Assembly: GCA_018822105.1 (NCBI GenBank)
Contig: JAHJLB010000059.1
Location: forward strand, 1-35,482
DNA from: Pseudomonadota bacterium
Lineage (GTDB): Bacteria; Desulfobacterota; Desulfovibrionia; Desulfovibrionales; Desulfovibrionaceae
Direction of reading: 5' to 3'
Length of the DNA: 35,482 nt
Both the position numbers and the translations under genes were made by a program. The notes beneath the pieces are model-generated. The model saw nothing but the letters and a program-made list of their open reading frames with translations, had not been told where the DNA came from and searched no databases. Positions 7,263-15,996 of this stretch are shown here, one piece after another; within the stretch, counting starts at the first letter, position 1, and each line of letters opens with the position of its first letter.

Positions 7263-9266
7263 ATGCCTCAGATTCCGTCTAAAGAAATCGTCAAAGGTGT
7301 CCCCCTGGCCGAGCCGACGATCGTCGAGATGCATGCAGACATCCTGATGGTCGGCGGCGGCATGGGCAACTGCGGCGCCGCCTACGAGGCCGTCCGCTGG
7401 GCCGACAAGTTCGACAAGAACCTGTCCATCATGCTGCTGGACAAGGCCTCCCTCGAGCGCTCCGGCGCCGTGGCGCAGGGCCTTTCCGCCATCAACACCT
7501 ACATCGGCAAAGAGCAGAAGGCTGACGACTACGTGCGCATGGTCCGCACCGACCTCATGGGTCTGGTCCGCGAAGACCTGATCTACGACCTGGGCCGCCA
7601 CGTTGACGATTCCGTCCACCTGTTCGAAGAGTGTGGCCTGCCCGTCTGGATCAAGAAAGACGGCAAGAACCTCGACGGCGCCCAGGCCAAGGCCGCCGGC
7701 CTGTCCCTGCGCGGCGGCGACGCCCCCGTCCGCTCCGGCCGCTGGCAGATCATGATCAACGGCGAGTCCTACAAGGTCATCGTTGCTGAAGCCGCCAAGA
7801 AGGCCCTGGGCGACGACCGTTACCTCGAGCGCATCTTCATCGTGAAGCTGCTCCTGGATGCCAACACCCCGAACCGCATCGCCGGCGCCGTGGGCTTCAG
7901 CACCCGTGAGAACAAGGTCTACGTCTTCACCTGCAACGCCTGTCTCGTGGCTTGCGGCGGCGCGGTCAACGTGTTCCGTCCCCGCTCCATGGGTGAGGGC
8001 ATGGGTCGCGCCTGGTACCCCGTGTGGAACGCCGGTTCCACCTACACCATGTGCGCCCAGGTTGGCGCCGAAATGACCATGATGGAAAACCGCTTCGTGC
8101 CCGCCCGCTTCAAGGACGGCTACGGTCCGGTCGGCGCCTGGTTCCTGCTGTTCAAGGCCAAGGCCACGAACTACAAGGGCGAGGACTACTGCGCCACCAA
8201 CCGCGCCATGCTGAAGCCCTACGAAGATCGCGGCTACGCCAAGGGCCACGTCATTCCGACCTGCCTGCGCAACCACATGATGCTTCGTGAAATGCGCGAA
8301 GGCCGCGGCCCCATCTTCATGGACACCAAGACCGCCCTGCTGGCCACCGTCAACGGCAACCTGTCCGGCCCCGAGTGGAAGCACCTGGAGTCCGAGGCCT
8401 GGGAAGACTTCCTCGACATGTGCGTGGGCATGGCCAACCTGTGGGCCTGCACCAACTGCGCTCCTGAAGAGAAGGGCTCCGAGATCATGCCCACTGAGCC
8501 TTACCTGCTCGGTTCCCACTCCGGCTGCTGCGGCATCTGGGTTTCCGGACCGGACGAGGCCTGGGTTCCCGAAGAGTACAAAGTCCGCGCCGCCAACGGC
8601 AAGGTCTACAACCGCATGACCACCGTCGAAGGTCTCTGGACCTGCGCGGACGGCGTCGGCGCCTCCGGCCACAAGTTCTCCTCCGGCTCCCACGCTGAAG
8701 GCCGCATCTGCGGCAAGCAGATGGTCCGTTGGTGCATCGACCACAAGGACTTCAAGCCCACCCTCCAGGTGAAGGCTGCGGACCTGTGCAAAGAGATCTA
8801 CCAGCCCTGGTACACCTACGAGCAGTTCAAGGGTGCTTCCACGGCTCCGGAGATCAACCCGAACTACATCACTCCCAAGAACTTCATGATGCGCCTCATC
8901 AAGTGCTCGGACGAGTACGGCGGAGGCGTCGCCACCCTGTACATGACCTCCGGCGCTCTCCTGAAGACCGCCTTCTGGCTCATGGGCATGCTGGAGGAAG
9001 ACTCCAAGAAGCTGGCCGCCCGCGACCTGCACGAACTGATGCGCGCCTGGGAGCAGTTCCACCGTCTGTGGACCGTGCGCCTGCACCTGCAGCACATCGA
9101 CTTCCGTGAAGAGACCCGTTACCCCGGCTTCTACTACCGTGGCGATGCCATGGGCTTGGACGATTCCAAGTGGAAGTGCTTCGTGAACTCGAAGTACGAT
9201 CCGGCGAAGAAGGAAATCAAGCTCTTCAAGAAGCCTTACATCCAGATCATTCCCGACGCCCAGTAA
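7263..9266 (+). CDS. aprA: Adenylylsulfate reductase alpha subunit
   Basis: The FAD-binding catalytic subunit of APS reductase, related to the fumarate reductase flavoprotein family; it reduces APS to sulfite and AMP in the cytoplasm. It is 667 residues, the usual length. The Rossmann segment ILMVGGGMGNCGAAYEA (residues about 28-44) starts the FAD domain, ASLERSGAVAQGLSAIN carries the flavin contacts, and CNACLVACGGAVNVFRPRS and TVEGLWTCADGVGASGHKFSSGSHAEGR are AprA-specific. CCGIWVSGP lies between. GGAGGT stands 5 bases before the ATG. Codon use is strongly biased to C-ending codons, as expected for one of the most abundant proteins of a sulfate reducer. Confidence 0.98.
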   Translation: MPQIPSKEIVKGVPLAEPTIVEMHADILMVGGGMGNCGAAYEAVRWADKFDKNLSIMLLDKASLERSGAVAQGLSAINTYIGKEQKADDYVRMVRTDLMGLVREDLIYDLGRHVDDSVHLFEECGLPVWIKKDGKNLDGAQAKAAGLSLRGGDAPVRSGRWQIMINGESYKVIVAEAAKKALGDDRYLERIFIVKLLLDANTPNRIAGAVGFSTRENKVYVFTCNACLVACGGAVNVFRPRSMGEGMGRAWYPVWNAGSTYTMCAQVGAEMTMMENRFVPARFKDGYGPVGAWFLLFKAKATNYKGEDYCATNRAMLKPYEDRGYAKGHVIPTCLRNHMMLREMREGRGPIFMDTKTALLATVNGNLSGPEWKHLESEAWEDFLDMCVGMANLWACTNCAPEEKGSEIMPTEPYLLGSHSGCCGIWVSGPDEAWVPEEYKVRAANGKVYNRMTTVEGLWTCADGVGASGHKFSSGSHAEGRICGKQMVRWCIDHKDFKPTLQVKAADLCKEIYQPWYTYEQFKGASTAPEINPNYITPKNFMMRLIKCSDEYGGGVATLYMTSGALLKTAFWLMGMLEEDSKKLAARDLHELMRAWEQFHRLWTVRLHLQHIDFREETRYPGFYYRGDAMGLDDSKWKCFVNSKYDPAKKEIKLFKKPYIQIIPDAQ

Positions 9267-9284
9267 GGGAAGCTCGTTGAATCA

Positions 9285-9317
9285 GGGCGGCCGTGAGCCA
9301 CAAGCTTGCGGCCGCCC
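9285..9317 (+). terminator. GC-rich hairpin just after aprA (attenuator-like)
   Basis: GGGCGGCCG and CGGCCGCCC pair perfectly around a 15-base loop, followed by a weak CTCTTCCC. It begins 19 bases after the aprA stop. The poor T-run suggests partial termination or an mRNA stability element rather than full termination. Confidence 0.5.
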
Positions 9318-9340
9318 CTCTTCCCAGACGGGGAAGTGGT

Positions 9341-9382
9341 CTGAACCCGGACTGGAACAGCCTCGTTGCAGTCCGGGTTCGG
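9341..9382 (+). repeat. 14-pair hairpin between aprA and qmoA
   Basis: Arms 9341-9354 and 9369-9382 pair over 14 positions (one G-U) around a 14-base loop; the core is GAACCCGGACTG with CAGTCCGGGTTC. No T-run follows. It may protect the upstream aprBA message from 3' decay. Confidence 0.55.
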
Positions 9383-9514
9383 GCCATTTCATCGGCTGGG
9401 GCCATTTCCGCCCGCACGGGGGCATATAGCGGGGAGGCCACAGCAGGGGTCGTCCCCGAAGTCGTGCCTCAAAGGGGTATGGGGAATCCCAAGCCGCGGC
9501 TCATGCCGATCGGC

Positions 9515-9536
9515 CCAGGCGGGCAGGCCCGCCTGG
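9515..9536 (+). repeat. Hairpin directly upstream of qmoA
   Basis: CCAGGCGGGC, two bases, GCCCGCCTGG: a perfect 10-pair inverted repeat ending 25 bases before the qmoA ATG and just before its AGGGAGG ribosome site. It could guard the 5' end of a processed qmo message. Confidence 0.5.
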
Positions 9537-9561
9537 CACAATTACAGAGGGAGGACAGCGA

Positions 9562-10809
9562 ATGTCGAACAACAGTATTCTCGTCGTAGGCGGGGGATTC
9601 GCCGGGATCACCGCCGCCCTCGAGGCCGCAGAAATGGGCCATGAGGTCTACATCGTCGAGACCAATCCGTATCTCGGCGGACGGGTGGCGCAGCTCAACC
9701 AATATTTCCCGAAGCTCTGCCCGCCCTCCTGCGGCCTGGAAATCCAGTTCCAGCGCATCAAGAACAACCCCAAGGTGAAACACCACACCATGTGCGAGGT
9801 TGTCAGCGTGGCTGGCGGACCGGGCGCGTTTGATGTAAAAATCAAACAGCGCCCTCGTTTTGTGACCCCCAACTGCACCATGTGCGGCGAATGCGAAAAG
9901 GCCGCCAGCACCAGCGTGAAGAGCGAGTTCGAGTTCGGCCTCGTCGACCGCAAGGTGGCCTACTCCACGCACCTCTTCGCCTTCCCGCAGCGCTACGTCA
10001 TCGACGGCGCAGCCTGCGCCCCCGGCGAGCTGGAGGCCATCAAGGCCGCCTGCCCGTACGACGCCGTCAACGTTGACGACGCCGAGAGCACCTTCGACCT
10101 CTCCGTGGGCTCCATCATCTGGGCCACCGGCTGGAAGCCCTACGACATGGCCAAGCTGGACAACCTGGGCGGCGGCAAGCTCGCCAACGTGGTCTCCAAC
10201 ATGCAGTTCGAGCGCCTGGCCGCCCCCAACGGCCCCACCGGCGGCCAGATCCTGCGCCCCACCGACGGCAAGGCGCCCAAGCGCATCGCCTTTCTGCAGT
10301 GCGCAGGCTCCCGCGACGAGAATCACCTGAACTACTGTTCCTACATCTGCTGCATGGCCTCCCTCAAGCACGTGACCTACATCCGCGAGAAGCTGCCCGA
10401 GGCCCAGGTCGTCATCTACTACATCGACCTGCGCGCGCCGGGCCGCTACGACAACTTCCTGCAGAAGGTGGCCGCGGACGACAAGCTGACCCTGGTCAAG
10501 GGCAAGGTCGCCAAGATCGTCGAATGCGAGTGCAAGAGCCCCATCCTGACCGTGGAAGACGCCGTCACCGGCATCAAGGGCGAGGAGCGCTTCGACATGG
10601 TGGTACTGGCTACCGGCATGCAGCCCAGCTGCGCGGGCGCCAAGCTGCCCATGGATTTGCCTGTGGACGATGACGGCTTCATCGTCGGCGGCGCCGAATT
10701 GGGCGTGTTCGCCGCAGGCTGCGCCAAGCTGCCCCTGGATGTCATGAAGACTGCCCAGACCGGCACCGGCGCTGCCCTGAAAGCCATTCAAAACGTGGTG
10801 GGGAGGTAG
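9562..10809 (+). CDS. qmoA: Qmo complex subunit A, HdrA-like flavoprotein
   Basis: Subunit of the quinone-interacting membrane-bound oxidoreductase that couples menaquinol oxidation to APS reductase; a peripheral cytoplasmic protein. It is 415 residues and resembles the FAD domain of heterodisulfide reductase HdrA. Visible: VVGGGFAGITAALEAAEMG (residues about 7-25, FAD dinucleotide fold), LGGRVAQLNQYFPKLCPPSCGLE, the NCTMCGECEKAAS cysteine stretch, SIIWATGWKPYD, QCAGSRDENHLNYCSYICCM and a final FAAGCAKLPLDVMKTAQTGTGAALKA flavin motif. AGGGAGG lies upstream of the ATG. The qmoB gene follows after 3 bases. Confidence 0.96.
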   Translation: MSNNSILVVGGGFAGITAALEAAEMGHEVYIVETNPYLGGRVAQLNQYFPKLCPPSCGLEIQFQRIKNNPKVKHHTMCEVVSVAGGPGAFDVKIKQRPRFVTPNCTMCGECEKAASTSVKSEFEFGLVDRKVAYSTHLFAFPQRYVIDGAACAPGELEAIKAACPYDAVNVDDAESTFDLSVGSIIWATGWKPYDMAKLDNLGGGKLANVVSNMQFERLAAPNGPTGGQILRPTDGKAPKRIAFLQCAGSRDENHLNYCSYICCMASLKHVTYIREKLPEAQVVIYYIDLRAPGRYDNFLQKVAADDKLTLVKGKVAKIVECECKSPILTVEDAVTGIKGEERFDMVVLATGMQPSCAGAKLPMDLPVDDDGFIVGGAELGVFAAGCAKLPLDVMKTAQTGTGAALKAIQNVVGR

Positions 10810-10812
10810 CAC

Positions 10813-13086
10813 ATGGCTGAAAAGCTTGGAGTATACATCTGCTCCGGATGCGACATCGGCAAGTCCCTTGATGTGGACTCGCTGCTGGACACCGTCAAAA
10901 AGGGCAAACTGGCCAGCATCTGCCCGGTTGTGAAGAAGAGCGCCGTGCTCTGCAGCCCTGACGCCGTGACCGAGATCGAAGCTGACATCAAGGAAGCGGG
11001 ACTGGACGGCGTGGTGCTCTGCGCCTGCTCGCCCCGCGTGAAGTGGGACATCTTCCAGTTCGGCGCCACCCAGGTGGAGCGCGTGAACCTGCGCGAGCAG
11101 TGCGTGTGGAGCTTCCGCGAGGACCCCAAGGTCCCCGGCCTGCTTCCGCTCATGGCCCAGGACTACGTGAAGATGGGCGTGATGAAGCTCTCCAAGAGCC
11201 GCATCCCGGCCCCGGAAGTCCCGGAGACCAACAAGACCATCCTGGTCCTCGGCGGCGGCTTCACCGGCCTCACCGCCGCGTTGGAGGCCGCCAAGCTCGG
11301 CAAGGACGTGGTCCTGGTCGAGCAGGCCGCCACCCTGGGCGGCAAGGCCGCCACCATGTACAAGACCTTCCCCATGAGCCACCCCTACCTCAAGGCCGAG
11401 GACACGGGCATTGACCAGCTCATCGCGGATGCGACCAGCAATGCCAAGATCAAGGTGCTCACCAGCGCCAACCTGGTGTCCCTTGAGGGCGCGCCCGGCC
11501 TGTACACCGCCACGGTCAACGCCGGCGGCGAGCAGCAGTTCGCCATCGGCGCGGTGGTCCTGGCCACCGGCTGGGTCCCCGGCGACAAGGGCTTCCTGGC
11601 CCCCATGGGCTACGGCAGCATCAAGAACGTGGTCACCGCGGCCGAGTTCGAGGCCATGGCCAAGGCCGGCAGCATCGTTCGCCCGTCCGATGGCCAGGCT
11701 CCGGCCTCCGTGGCCTTCCTGACCGACGTCAGCCTGTGCACCAAGGGATCGACGGCCGGAACCGCAGACGTCTGCGCCCCGGTTGATCCGCTGCCGGAAA
11801 AGGCCGCCGAGGGCGAGCCCGAGGTCAGCGCCTACCCGGACAAGGAGAGCGCCAAGCACCTGGCCTACAGCTCCGAGCTGACCAGCCTGGTGGCCCTCAA
11901 GCAGGCCGGCTACGTGCGCGAGAAGCTCGGCCAGTCCGTGGCCTTCGTGCTCTACGACCACATGATGGTGCCCGGCATCAATGAGCGCTACTACAAGGCC
12001 GCCCAGGACGATGCCGGCATCATGCTCTCCAAGGCCAGCATCACGGCCGTCACCGAGGATGCCGACGGCGGCGTCATCGTGGCCGCCAAGGACACCCTGC
12101 TCGGCGCCGACATCGAGATCAAGGCCGACCTGGTGGTGCTGCCCACGGCCATCGTGCCCGTCACCGCCCACGAGCCGACCATGAACCTCGTCTACCGCCA
12201 GGGCCCCGGCTTCCCGGACCTGGAGCTCTTCGACGGCTTCGTGGATTCCAACTACATCTGCTTCCCCTACGAGACCCGCCGCACCGGCGTCTACGCCGCC
12301 GGCTGCGTGCGTCAGCCCATGACCCTGGCCGGCGCCAAGGAAGACGCCGCCGGCGCCGTGCTCAAGGCCGTGCAGTGCATCGGCAGCGCCAACCGCGGCG
12401 TGGCCGTGCATCCGCGCTCCGGAGACATCTCCTTCCCGGTGTTCAACTTCCAGCGCTGCACCCAGTGCAAGCGCTGCACCGAGGAATGTCCCTTCGGAGC
12501 CCTGGACGACGACGAGAAGGGCACGCCGAAGCCCAACCCCACGCGCTGCCGCCGCTGCGGCACCTGCATGGGCGCCTGCCCGGAGCGCGTCATCAGCTTC
12601 GACAACTACAACATCGACCAGATCGGCTCCATGATCAAGGAAGTCTACGTTCCTGACGACATGGTGGCCGGCGGCCCGCGCGTCATCGTGCTGGTCTGCG
12701 AGAACGACGCCTACCCGGCCCTGGACATGGCGGCCTTCCGCGGCAAGAGCTGGAGCCCCTTCGTCCGCTTCGTGCCGGTGCGCTGCCTGGGTTCGGTCAA
12801 CGCCATCTGGGTGGCCGACGCCGTCAGCAAGGGCGTGGACGGCGTGATCATGCTGGGCTGCAAGTACGGCCCGGACTACCAGTGCCACTTCGTCAAGGGT
12901 TCCGAGCTGTGCAGCCGCCGCAAGACCAACATCGCCGAGTCCCTGGGACGCCTGGGCGTCGAGGCCGAGCGCGTGGAGCAGTACGAAGTCTCCATCGACG
13001 AATACGACAAGGTGCCGGCGATCATCGAACGCTTCATGACTGAAGTCATCACCAAGTTCGGGCCCAACCCGTTCAAGGGCTACTAG
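10813..13086 (+). CDS. qmoB: Qmo complex subunit B, HdrA/MvhD-like
   Basis: Second cytoplasmic subunit of the Qmo complex, 757 residues. The N-terminal 140 residues hold a cysteine-containing HdrA-type segment (CSGCDIGKSLDV, SICPVV, CACSPRVKWDIFQ). An FAD domain follows (LVLGGGFTGLTAALEAAKLGKD, about 142-162). Residues about 545-600 contain two [4Fe-4S] ferredoxin motifs, CTQCKRCTEECP and CRRCGTCMGACP. The C-terminal 130 residues are an MvhD-like (hydrogenase delta subunit) domain with the RCLGSVNAIWVADAV and MLGCKYGPDYQCHFVKG segments. This HdrA-plus-MvhD fusion defines QmoB. Only 3 bases separate it from qmoA and 13 from qmoC, so translation is likely coupled. Confidence 0.96.
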   Translation: MAEKLGVYICSGCDIGKSLDVDSLLDTVKKGKLASICPVVKKSAVLCSPDAVTEIEADIKEAGLDGVVLCACSPRVKWDIFQFGATQVERVNLREQCVWSFREDPKVPGLLPLMAQDYVKMGVMKLSKSRIPAPEVPETNKTILVLGGGFTGLTAALEAAKLGKDVVLVEQAATLGGKAATMYKTFPMSHPYLKAEDTGIDQLIADATSNAKIKVLTSANLVSLEGAPGLYTATVNAGGEQQFAIGAVVLATGWVPGDKGFLAPMGYGSIKNVVTAAEFEAMAKAGSIVRPSDGQAPASVAFLTDVSLCTKGSTAGTADVCAPVDPLPEKAAEGEPEVSAYPDKESAKHLAYSSELTSLVALKQAGYVREKLGQSVAFVLYDHMMVPGINERYYKAAQDDAGIMLSKASITAVTEDADGGVIVAAKDTLLGADIEIKADLVVLPTAIVPVTAHEPTMNLVYRQGPGFPDLELFDGFVDSNYICFPYETRRTGVYAAGCVRQPMTLAGAKEDAAGAVLKAVQCIGSANRGVAVHPRSGDISFPVFNFQRCTQCKRCTEECPFGALDDDEKGTPKPNPTRCRRCGTCMGACPERVISFDNYNIDQIGSMIKEVYVPDDMVAGGPRVIVLVCENDAYPALDMAAFRGKSWSPFVRFVPVRCLGSVNAIWVADAVSKGVDGVIMLGCKYGPDYQCHFVKGSELCSRRKTNIAESLGRLGVEAERVEQYEVSIDEYDKVPAIIERFMTEVITKFGPNPFKGY

Positions 13087-13099
13087 GAGGTTTGGAACC

Positions 13100-14365
13100 A
13101 TGTCGAACACCGTCAGGGTTCAACCGGACCTGAAATTCGTTCAGGAACTGCAGCAGGTCGGCGGCGAGGCGCTCAAGAAGTGCTATCAGTGCGCCACCTG
13201 CAGCGTCGTCTGCCCCCTGTCCCCGGCCGACTCCCCCTATCCCCGCAAGGAGATGGTCTGGGCGCAGTGGGGACTCAAGGACAGGCTCGTCAACGACATC
13301 GACATCTGGCTGTGCCACAACTGCGGCACCTGCTCGGACCTGTGCCCCCGCGGGGCCAAGCCCGGCGACCTGCTCTCGGCCCTGCGCAACATGGCCTACC
13401 GCAGCCTCGCCAAGCCCAGCATCATCGGCACCTGGATGAGCTCCAGCAAGGGCTTCCCCCTGCTCTTCCTCATCCCGGCGCTCATCTACATGGCCATCTG
13501 GGTGCTGCGCGCGGGCCAGCTGGGCACGGCCTTCCCGCTCTTCGTCACCGACGGCCACACCCTCAAGGTCGCGGCCGAGGGCGCCATCATCTACGGCGGC
13601 CTCTTCCCCGGCGACTTCACCATTGACCCCATCTTCGGCGCGGTGTTCGCCTTCATGGCCTTCGCCTTTGCCGGGGGCATAGCCAGCATGCTCAAGGGCT
13701 TCGAGAGCATGCCCAAGACCTTCATCGTGGGCCGGGGCAAAGAGCCCAGCTTCCTGTGCTGCCTCATCGACACCCTGAAGGTCGAGGTGGCCCAGCACAG
13801 CCGCTTCAGGAACTGCGGCCAGGAAGAGAAAGACGTGCAGCGCTTCACCGGGCACCTCTTCGTCTTCTACGCCTTCATCGCGCTGATGGTCGTCACCAGC
13901 GTGGTGGCCGTGGGCCATTGGTTCGGCGCCTTCTTCCTGCAGCACCTCATGGGCATCGAAGGCGGCATCGCGGCGCTCATCGCCTGGTCCGGCCACACCC
14001 CCATGCCCCTGTGGAGCCCGGTGAAGCTGCTGGCCAACGCCGGGGCCGTGGCCCTGGTCTACGGCTTGATGAAGCTCACCGGCCGCCGCACGGCCATGGA
14101 CGCCGCCAAATCCACGTCCAACTGGTACGACTGGTACCTCTTGACCGTGATCTGGGGCATCGCGCTCACTGGCATCGGCAGCGAGATCTTCCGCCTCTTC
14201 GGGCAGAAGATTCTGGCCTACCCCACCTACTACCTGCATCTGGTCTTCGTGTTCATGATGCTGGCCTACCTGCCCTGGTCCAAGCTCGGGCACGTGGTCT
14301 ACCGCACCGTGGCCCTGGCCTATGCCCGGAAAATCGGCCGCCTGCCCATGGGCGAGCTGAAGTAG
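13100..14365 (+). CDS. qmoC: Qmo complex subunit C, HdrC/HdrE-like membrane subunit
   Basis: Membrane anchor of the Qmo complex, 421 residues. The cytoplasmic N-terminal part is HdrC-like with two [4Fe-4S] motifs, CYQCATCSVVCP (about 28-39) and CHNCGTCSDLCPRG (about 73-86). The rest is a cytochrome b domain like HdrE/NarI/DsrM with about six hydrophobic helices (for example FPLLFLIPALIYMAIWVL, LFVFYAFIALMVVTSVVAVGHW, WYLLTVIWGIALTGIGSEIF, YLHLVFVFMMLAYLPW). Histidines in GHLFVF, GHWFGAF and YYLHLVF are candidate haem b ligands. Menaquinol is oxidised here and electrons go through QmoB/A to AprBA. AGGAGG precedes the ATG. Confidence 0.96.
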   Translation: MSNTVRVQPDLKFVQELQQVGGEALKKCYQCATCSVVCPLSPADSPYPRKEMVWAQWGLKDRLVNDIDIWLCHNCGTCSDLCPRGAKPGDLLSALRNMAYRSLAKPSIIGTWMSSSKGFPLLFLIPALIYMAIWVLRAGQLGTAFPLFVTDGHTLKVAAEGAIIYGGLFPGDFTIDPIFGAVFAFMAFAFAGGIASMLKGFESMPKTFIVGRGKEPSFLCCLIDTLKVEVAQHSRFRNCGQEEKDVQRFTGHLFVFYAFIALMVVTSVVAVGHWFGAFFLQHLMGIEGGIAALIAWSGHTPMPLWSPVKLLANAGAVALVYGLMKLTGRRTAMDAAKSTSNWYDWYLLTVIWGIALTGIGSEIFRLFGQKILAYPTYYLHLVFVFMMLAYLPWSKLGHVVYRTVALAYARKIGRLPMGELK

Positions 14366-14431
14366 GATCCGCAGAGCGGAAACTGGCGATATTAACACTG
14401 CAAGGTTTTCCCGACCATAAGGAGGAATCCC

Positions 14432-15094
14432 ATGGCTGAAGCGAAAGTGTTCCCCATGCATACATTCGTCTCCTGCCTCAAAGGCGGCGACGCGGCCGAC
14501 AGCGGCCTTCTGGACATGCTCTCCTTCCTGACCCAGAACAGCGTGGACGCCGAGTTCGCGCCCATCGCCGCGGCCCTGTCCAAGGCCTGGATCTACGAGC
14601 AGGAGCCGACCCTGACCAAGGCCAGCGCGGACGAGGTTTCCGCCCTGGGCGAGAAGGTCGCCGTCAAGCCCTTGCCTGACGCCGCACTGGCCCAGGCCCA
14701 GGCCATCCTGACCCAGATGGCCGACCTGCGCGCCCAGAGCGCCACCCTGGTGGATCAGGTCGCCAAGCTCAGCGCCGAGAAGGCCGACCTGGTCGCCGAA
14801 GTGACGGCCCTGAAGGCCAAGCTGAAGCCCCTTGAGCAGCAGGCCGCCCAGGGCGACGTGAAGCTCCAGGTCAGCAACTCCAAGATGGACGAGCACATCA
14901 AGAAGCTCGAGCAGCTCATGGAGGAAGTGGCCAAGGTCAAGGCCCAGGGCGTGGTCGTTGCCGGCGTGGCCGGCGGCGCTGCGGCCGAGGGCGGAGCTGG
15001 CGGCGGCGATGCCGGCGGCGCTCCCTCCGTGGGCGGCGAGCCTGAGGCCGACTTCGGCCTGGGCAGCAACCCCTTTGCCGACGCCACCTGGTAG
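14432..15094 (+). CDS. qmoD: QmoD-like accessory protein
   Basis: A 220-residue protein in the position of qmoD, the gene after qmoC in Desulfovibrio whose deletion has been reported to affect sulfate reduction. Residues 1-85 form a compact cytoplasmic domain (MHTFVSCLKGGDAADSGLLDM...). Residues about 85-170 are a long coiled coil with regular leucine and alanine spacing (LRAQSATLVDQVAKLSAEKADL, LEQLMEEVAKVKAQG). A glycine/alanine-rich linker follows, and a short acidic/aromatic tail ends GSNPFADATW. There is no signal peptide, cofactor motif or membrane segment. AAGGAGG lies upstream of the ATG, 66 bases after qmoC. Role as a Qmo-AprBA scaffold is inference. Confidence 0.82.
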   Translation: MAEAKVFPMHTFVSCLKGGDAADSGLLDMLSFLTQNSVDAEFAPIAAALSKAWIYEQEPTLTKASADEVSALGEKVAVKPLPDAALAQAQAILTQMADLRAQSATLVDQVAKLSAEKADLVAEVTALKAKLKPLEQQAAQGDVKLQVSNSKMDEHIKKLEQLMEEVAKVKAQGVVVAGVAGGAAAEGGAGGGDAGGAPSVGGEPEADFGLGSNPFADATW

Positions 15095-15118
15095 CCGAAG
15101 CACGCATACGTACGCAAC

Positions 15119-15156
15119 ACAAGGCCCCCGGCTGCACAAGCAGCCGGGGGCCTTGT
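15119..15156 (+). terminator. Terminator of the apr-qmo operon
   Basis: A perfect 17-pair hairpin (15119-15135 with 15140-15156, loop ACAA), followed by CCCGTTTCC. It lies 24 bases after the qmoD stop. The stem is very strong although the T-run is short. Confidence 0.75.
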
Positions 15157-15229
15157 CCCGTTTCCGGCCATCCGGGGGAGCCTTCGGACCGGATGAGTCC
15201 GCAGCACGGGCTGCGCAGCGCGCCGGTTC

Positions 15230-15780
15230 CTAGCGGATGACCACCCTGATCTTGCGGGCGATGGTTCTCAGGACGCGCACCGGGGCTGCGTACCACTCCT
15301 CAACCTTGTTCTGCCTGCGCCAGTCCCAGGGGGGCATGGGGTTGTGCTCCGCCCACAGGCCGCGGCCGGCCGTCCTGGCCTCGGCCTCGGCCTGGCGCAG
15401 GGCGGGGCACACGTCGGCCCGCAGGCAGTACTGCTCGTACACCCAGGCCAGGCCTTGGCGCACCAGGACCTCGTTGACCAGGGTGCCGTCGGCAAGGCGC
15501 ACCAGGGCCACGTTGCGGCCATAGCGGTCCGTGTCCTGCTTTCGATGCTGAGGCTCTTGCGCGAGACCAGCTTCATGAGCCCCTTCCTGGCCTGATAGCC
15601 GAAGGCCTGCTTGCGTTCCGGGGCGTCCAGGCCGTAGAGGCGGATGTTCACGGCCACCCCCTCGGCATTGACGACGTTGATGGAGTCGCCATCGTTCACA
15701 CCCTTGGCCCGGGCCTGCCAGGCCAAGGCCGGGACGGCGAGATGCACCGCCAAAATAACAGCCAGAAGGGACGTTCGCAT
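15230..15780 (-). pseudogene. Secreted thermonuclease-like protein, frameshifted
   Basis: A staphylococcal-nuclease-type (SNase) gene split into two frames. The N-terminal part starts at the ATG at 15780 with a Sec signal peptide (MRTSLLAVILAVHLAVPALA), then DGDSINVVNAEGVAVNIRLYGLDAPERKQAFGYQARKGL, which includes equivalents of the first catalytic arginine and the glutamate. At about 15535-15556, after the LSIES segment, the frame changes; DRYGRNVALVRLADGTLVNEVLV, carrying the third catalytic arginine, and the conserved tail through GRGLWAEHNPMPPWDWRR are read one base off and end at 15230. Joined, the product would be about 182 residues. A real frameshift or a sequencing error would look alike. 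Confidence 0.8.
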
Positions 15781-15902
15781 GTTCGGAAGATGCATAACAA
15801 ATTGCCCAAGGTCAAGTTCCCGGACGACGAGCAGGGCCATTCCTCGTTGGCGAACAGTCCATTTTACTGGTTTATCTACGCATATTTCTATCGCCTGACC
15901 CA

Positions 15903-15931
15903 TTGACTGCGTATTACAAAATGCGTATATT
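15903..15931 (+). promoter_or_regulatory. Sigma-70 promoter of the response regulator
   Basis: TTGACT (15903-15908), a 17-base spacer and TATATT (15926-15931), each 5 of 6 to consensus. A direct repeat TGCGTAT (15908-15914 and 15922-15928) spans the spacer and -10 and could be an operator. Confidence 0.65.
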
Positions 15932-15996
15932 TCCAATCAAACACGACTGCATCGGGAGCAATAGCGCTCCGGGTGTGCAGGAACAGGATGGGATGC

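Noticed and set aside
9533-9548. TGGCAC before qmoA as a sigma-54 promoter
   Set aside because: The -12 TTGC element is missing at the correct spacing. TGGCAC near 1742 fails in the same way (spacing off by one).
9469-13110. A 1213-codon open frame on the minus strand opposite qmoA-qmoB
   Set aside because: High-GC third-position bias in the real genes keeps the antisense frame open; its translation is low in complexity and has no ribosome site.
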